From contig JACOUZ010000036.1 in assembly GCA_016177515.1 (NCBI GenBank), positions 1 to 9,984 on the forward strand: a stretch of DNA of 9,984 nucleotides, in the 5' to 3' direction. The DNA comes from Acidobacteriota bacterium. Its GTDB lineage: Bacteria; Acidobacteriota; Polarisedimenticolia; Gp22-AA2. Positions 7,341-9,984 of this stretch are shown piece by piece. Made by a program: the position numbers and the translations under genes. The notes below the pieces were generated by a model. That model was not told where the DNA came from. It saw only the letters and a list, made by a program, of their open reading frames with translations, and searched no databases. Positions within the stretch are counted from its first letter, which is position 1. Each line of letters starts with the position of its first letter.

Positions 7341-8077
7341 GGTGTGCCGCCTCCCGTCTCCAGGCGGTCCACATGGCGGGCCGCCCGCGTGAGCTGATCA
7401 TAATAGCGCTCGAAGATCGCCTTCGGGTCTCCCGCCCCGCTTTCGCCGCGGCGCAACCGGGCCACATCCTCGAACGGAGCTCCGTCGAGACCGGCCGCCT
7501 CGCAGAACGCCGCCACGACATCGTCGCTCCCCGGCGGGATCTCGCGCCCCAGAAGGTGCAGCCCGCCGCGGAACAGCGCGGCAAACGCGGGGTACGACGA
7601 GGTGAGCAGGCGCCGCAGGGCCCGGGGGCGGTCGTGACAGAGCACGTACCCCTCCCGCAGGCGCATCATCTTCTCTTTGAGCTCGCGTTCGCATTGCAGG
7701 CGCAGGCAGTCCCTGCGGATCGCCAAGCCCGCGAACGGGTCCTCGCCGTAAAGCACCGCCCGGCTCGAACCGATCTCGAGGAACTCGATCGGGAACGTGT
7801 CGGCCGAAGCGGCGATGAGCGCCGGCGAGAACAGACGGGGCACCGGATGCCCCCGGCGGAGGAACCGCTTCAGAAGTGGCGCCAGCCCCTCCAGCGTCGC
7901 CGGGTCCAGCGACTCGACCACGATGATCAGGTTCAGGTCGCTCGCCTTGCGGACAAAATCCCCGCGCGCGGCCGACCCGTAGAGAACCACGCTCTTGAGA
8001 CGCGGCCCGACGGCCCCCGCGAGACCGCGCACCAGGGCGTGCAGGATCGGGTTGTCCCGGGCGTCTGGGGCGTTCAC
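7337..8077 (-). CDS. Nucleotidyltransferase-fold protein with altered metal motif (DxN)
   Basis: The 246-aa protein has the start of a polymerase-beta-type nucleotidyltransferase domain: KSVVLYGSAARGDFVRKASD (residues 28-47) followed by LNLIIVVE. The Gly34-Ser35 pair and Asp47 are in place, but the second metal-binding residue is Asn49 where DxD is typical, so catalysis is doubtful or altered. A later strand, FPIEFLEIG, could supply the third acidic residue. The C-terminal half is predicted helical (RELKEKMMRLREGYVLCHDR; ARALRRLL-like segments; ERYYDQLTRAARHVDRL), like the helical partner domains that follow many such folds. The start is GTG at 8077; an in-frame stop 12 bp upstream (8087-8089) excludes a longer form. 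It sits between TPM and lemA and overlaps lemA by 4 nt. Substrate and partner are unknown; it could be a degenerate or regulatory member. Confidence 0.8.
   Translation of the reverse strand: MNAPDARDNPILHALVRGLAGAVGPRLKSVVLYGSAARGDFVRKASDLNLIIVVESLDPATLEGLAPLLKRFLRRGHPVPRLFSPALIAASADTFPIEFLEIGSSRAVLYGEDPFAGLAIRRDCLRLQCERELKEKMMRLREGYVLCHDRPRALRRLLTSSYPAFAALFRGGLHLLGREIPPGSDDVVAAFCEAAGLDGAPFEDVARLRRGESGAGDPKAIFERYYDQLTRAARHVDRLETGGGTP
7350..7355 (-). promoter_or_regulatory. Shine-Dalgarno of lemA inside the upstream gene
   Basis: On the minus strand GGGAGG lies 9 nt before the lemA ATG (7340), within the final codons of the nucleotidyltransferase-like gene. It supports the start chosen for lemA and coupling to the upstream gene. 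Confidence 0.5.
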
Positions 8078-8127
8078 GAGTGCGCTTCACTCATCGGGCC
8101 ACCTGCCTCCCGCCCATCGTCCTCCCC

Positions 8128-8139
8128 CACGCCGGCGTG
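8128..8139. other. 12-bp perfect palindrome in the TPM-nucleotidyltransferase gap
   Basis: CACGCCGGCGTG is a perfect inverted repeat without a loop, centred in the 96-bp gap that is the only sizeable intergenic space of the minus-strand group. It could be a dimeric regulator site or part of an RNA structure. In such GC-rich DNA it could also be chance. No promoter-like boxes are obvious beside it, and there is no T-run to make it a terminator. Confidence 0.3.
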
Positions 8140-8173
8140 AGAACGTGCGCGGGAGACCGCAAACCCGGGCAGG

Positions 8174-8956
8174 CTAGCGCCCCGCGCCTCCGCCGCCGAA
8201 CCCCCCGCCGCCGAACCCGCCAAAGCCGCCGCCTCCGCCGCCGAACCCCCCGCCGCCGAAGCCGCCACCGTACCACATCCCGCGGCCGCGGCGGCCGCGC
8301 GCCGCGGGAAAGGCCATGACCCGGAAGACCAGGAACAAGACGACGAATAGGACGATCGGCAGCAGAGTGAACCAGCCGCCTTGCCGGGAGCGGTTCGCGT
8401 ATTCGGCCGGCTCGAGGCCCTCGACCGTCACCCTGTACTCGGCCGCGCATGCGGCCAGGAGAGCCCCGCTGGTCCCCACCAGGGCGGTGGAGAATTCCCT
8501 CGCGCGCAGGGGAGGAACGGCGTAGCGGTCGAGGATTGCGCCGACCCGGCCGTCCGGCAGAAAGCCCTCCACACCGTAGCCGGTCGCGACGAAGATGTGC
8601 GGCTCGTCGGTCGTGACGGCGATGACGATGCCGCGGTCCTCCCCCTTCTTTCCGGCGCCCCATTCATGGCCGGCCCGGACGGCGAAGTCGGCAAGCGTCT
8701 CGTCTGCCAGCCTCGCAACCGTGATCACGACGATGGCGGCGCCGGTCTTGCGCCGGAGCTCGGCGTGGCGACGCTCCATCAGGGCCAGGCTTGCCGGATC
8801 GAGTACGCCTGCGAGATCGTGCACCGACCGGTCGCCGGGGGATGGAAGGGGCAGCCGCGCCCGCGCCGGAACCGACGCGGCCAGGAACAGCAACGCTCCG
8901 GGAAGCAGACGCCAGACTACGGCCGGCCGCCGATGTCGGGTGGGACGCCAGAGCAT
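8174..8956 (-). CDS. TPM-domain membrane protein with Gly/Phe-rich tail (YgcG-like)
   Basis: The 260-aa product has a signal peptide (basic residues 5-16, hydrophobic LLPGALLFLAASVPARA to ~33), then a TPM domain (~42-165): RSVHDLAGVLDPASLALMER, KTGAAIVVITVARLADETLA, WGAGKKGEDRGIVIAVTTDE and HIFVATGYGVEGFLPDGRVG. One transmembrane helix follows (~196-214, FTLLPIVLFVVLFLVFRVM), then a basic patch (RGRRGRG) and a low-complexity GGGFGGGGFGG-type tail (230-259), as is usual for this family. Some TPM proteins have been reported to have phosphatase activity or to act in photosystem assembly or repair in phototrophs; the role here is unknown. The ATG at 8956 lies 10 bp after the stop of the TPR gene, with no clear Shine-Dalgarno. 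It probably works with LemA two genes downstream. Confidence 0.92.
   Translation of the reverse strand: MLWRPTRHRRPAVVWRLLPGALLFLAASVPARARLPLPSPGDRSVHDLAGVLDPASLALMERRHAELRRKTGAAIVVITVARLADETLADFAVRAGHEWGAGKKGEDRGIVIAVTTDEPHIFVATGYGVEGFLPDGRVGAILDRYAVPPLRAREFSTALVGTSGALLAACAAEYRVTVEGLEPAEYANRSRQGGWFTLLPIVLFVVLFLVFRVMAFPAARGRRGRGMWYGGGFGGGGFGGGGGGFGGFGGGGFGGGGAGR
8187..8260. repeat. 29-bp direct repeat, 45-bp period, encoding the FGGGG tail
   Basis: The same 29 bases occur at 8187-8215 and 8232-8260, exactly 45 bp (15 codons) apart, within the Gly/Phe-rich tail of the TPM gene. This is a likely site of in-frame slippage or recombination that changes tail length. Confidence 0.85.
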
Positions 8957-8966
8957 GAGACCGGCA

Positions 8967-9984
8967 TCATAGCGTCATCCGGGCCCCGGCGGCGGAGAGG
9001 AACGACGTTCTCAGATCGGACGCGGGGTCGAGCGCATCGGCCAGCCTCCGGATGGCCGCCGCGCTCCGGGCGCGGCAGGCCTCGGCCTCCAGGAGGCGCC
9101 CGCCATCGTGGTGGATCCGGGCGGCGGTGGCGCAGACCTGCCAGGCGGCGACCGGCGCGTCGATCCCGTCGAGGGTGCCGAGGGCGGCGGCGATCTCGGC
9201 CTCCGCCGTTTCCGCGTCTCCAGCGGCGGCGGCGATCCGGGCGAGCAGGCGCCGGGCCAGGGCGAGGTAGGTCCGTTCGCCGGGGACGGCAGCGAGGGCG
9301 CGGACGCGATCCGCCTCCGCGCGTGCTCTCGCGAGGTCGCCCACGGCCAGCGACTGCTCGGCGAGACAGATGCCGACCGGCATCTGCCAGCTCCAGTCCA
9401 TCAGGCCGCGGGCGCGATCCTCGGGGCCGCCCGCCTCCTCGGAGCAATGGAGGGCCCGCTCGGGGTGCCCCAGGCCGAGGTGGGCGTAGCCAAGAAGCAC
9501 GGCGCTGACGAGACGGCTGTGGGTGTGGCGTCTCTCGCGGGAGGCTTCGAGCGCCTGCTCGCAGATCCGGCGGGCCGGCTCGAAGTCGAGCGCCTGGCCG
9601 TGGAGCCAGGCCATCTCGAGGCGGAGCAGCGTGGCCCAGAGATGGTGGCCGTTTCTCTCGGCCAGCCGGATCCCCTCCTCGAGGACGCCGAGCGCCTGGC
9701 CCCACCGGCCTCCGTGCAGCAGTCCCCAGGCCAGGAAGAAGCGGCAGAGGAGGTAGTCGAATGCGTCCCCGACCTCGAGCGCCAGGCGCATTCCCTCCTG
9801 GGCCGCCTCGCAGCCGGCGTCGTACCGGGACTGCAGGCACTCGAAATAGGAGGAGCGGCCGATGTGCTGGGACAAAAGCAGGCGGTCGCCCGATCGCCGC
9901 GCCGCCGCGATCGCCGCGGCCGAGGCCTCGGCGTCCTCCGGGCGAAAGCCCCGGAGGAGAAGGCTCCAGTAAGCCGAGTAGCCG
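8967..9984 (-). CDS. C-terminal part of a large TPR-repeat protein (partial, runs off right edge)
   Basis: The frame is open without a stop from base 9983 to the TGA at 8967 (338 residues), starting GYSAYWSLLLRGFRPEDAEA, so its start lies outside the window; the TTG at 9875 is internal, not a start. The residues are tandem helix pairs of TPR type: RFFLAWGLLHGGRWGQALGV, LLRLEMAWLHGQALDFEPAR, SAVLLGYAHLGLGHPERALH, ICLAEQSLAVGDLARARAEA and ARRLLARIAAAAGDAETAEA. This matches the long C-terminal TPR arms of signalling ATPases such as MalT/AfsR-like regulators or ATPase-coupled adenylate cyclases, where the arm senses a partner or ligand. The N-terminal effector domain is not visible, so the class is inference. 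It is the most upstream gene seen of the minus-strand group, 10 bp before the TPM gene. Confidence 0.85.
   Translation of the reverse strand, partial: GYSAYWSLLLRGFRPEDAEASAAAIAAARRSGDRLLLSQHIGRSSYFECLQSRYDAGCEAAQEGMRLALEVGDAFDYLLCRFFLAWGLLHGGRWGQALGVLEEGIRLAERNGHHLWATLLRLEMAWLHGQALDFEPARRICEQALEASRERRHTHSRLVSAVLLGYAHLGLGHPERALHCSEEAGGPEDRARGLMDWSWQMPVGICLAEQSLAVGDLARARAEADRVRALAAVPGERTYLALARRLLARIAAAAGDAETAEAEIAAALGTLDGIDAPVAAWQVCATAARIHHDGGRLLEAEACRARSAAAIRRLADALDPASDLRTSFLSAAGARMTL

Noticed and set aside
8381..9508. Open frame on the plus strand spanning the TPM and TPR genes
   Set aside because: Both minus-strand genes have convincing domain motifs; this frame becomes Arg/Gly-rich with no recognisable features.

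Overview
This is a compact, very GC-rich bacterial chromosome segment with strong third-position G/C preference. It is nearly all coding and holds nine genes or gene remnants. A large FG-GAP/UnbV lipoprotein, a TPR regulator of the large ATPase/cyclase type and a LemA/TPM pair together suggest a soil or sediment bacterium of the Acidobacteriota or a similar GC-rich lineage. That assignment is an inference from gene content; no marker gene is present. I see no rRNA, tRNA, CRISPR array, insertion sequence or phage gene, and no gene-free stretch over 300 bases.

Plus-strand block (1-4912): a predicted surface lipoprotein with TPR-like and seven calcium-loop FG-GAP/VCBS repeats plus a C-terminal ASPIC/UnbV domain; an unrecognised 170-aa protein whose ATG overlaps the lipoprotein stop (ATGA); a 161-aa remnant of a zinc-type alcohol dehydrogenase (MDR family) that reads as conserved blocks joined in frame with the intervening parts missing; and a polytopic GT-C (PMT/ArnT-like) glycosyltransferase that has no ordinary start codon ahead of its first membrane helix.

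Minus-strand block (9984-4929, transcribed right to left): the C-terminal part of a TPR protein running off the right edge; a TPM-domain membrane protein with a Gly/Phe-rich tail; a nucleotidyltransferase-fold protein with an altered metal motif (DxN instead of DxD); LemA; and a Tat-exported FAD oxidoreductase of the flavin amine oxidase type. Spacing is 10 bp, 96 bp, a 4-bp overlap and 33 bp, so this looks like one operon. The two blocks converge with only 16 bp between stop codons and no convincing terminator.

Functionally, both blocks lean toward the cell envelope (lipoprotein, GT-C transferase, TPM, LemA, exported flavoprotein). I do not see a clear new multi-gene system. The best leads are the dehydrogenase with several in-frame deletions, the nucleotidyltransferase-like gene inserted and translationally coupled between TPM and LemA, and the uncharacterised partner of the UnbV lipoprotein.
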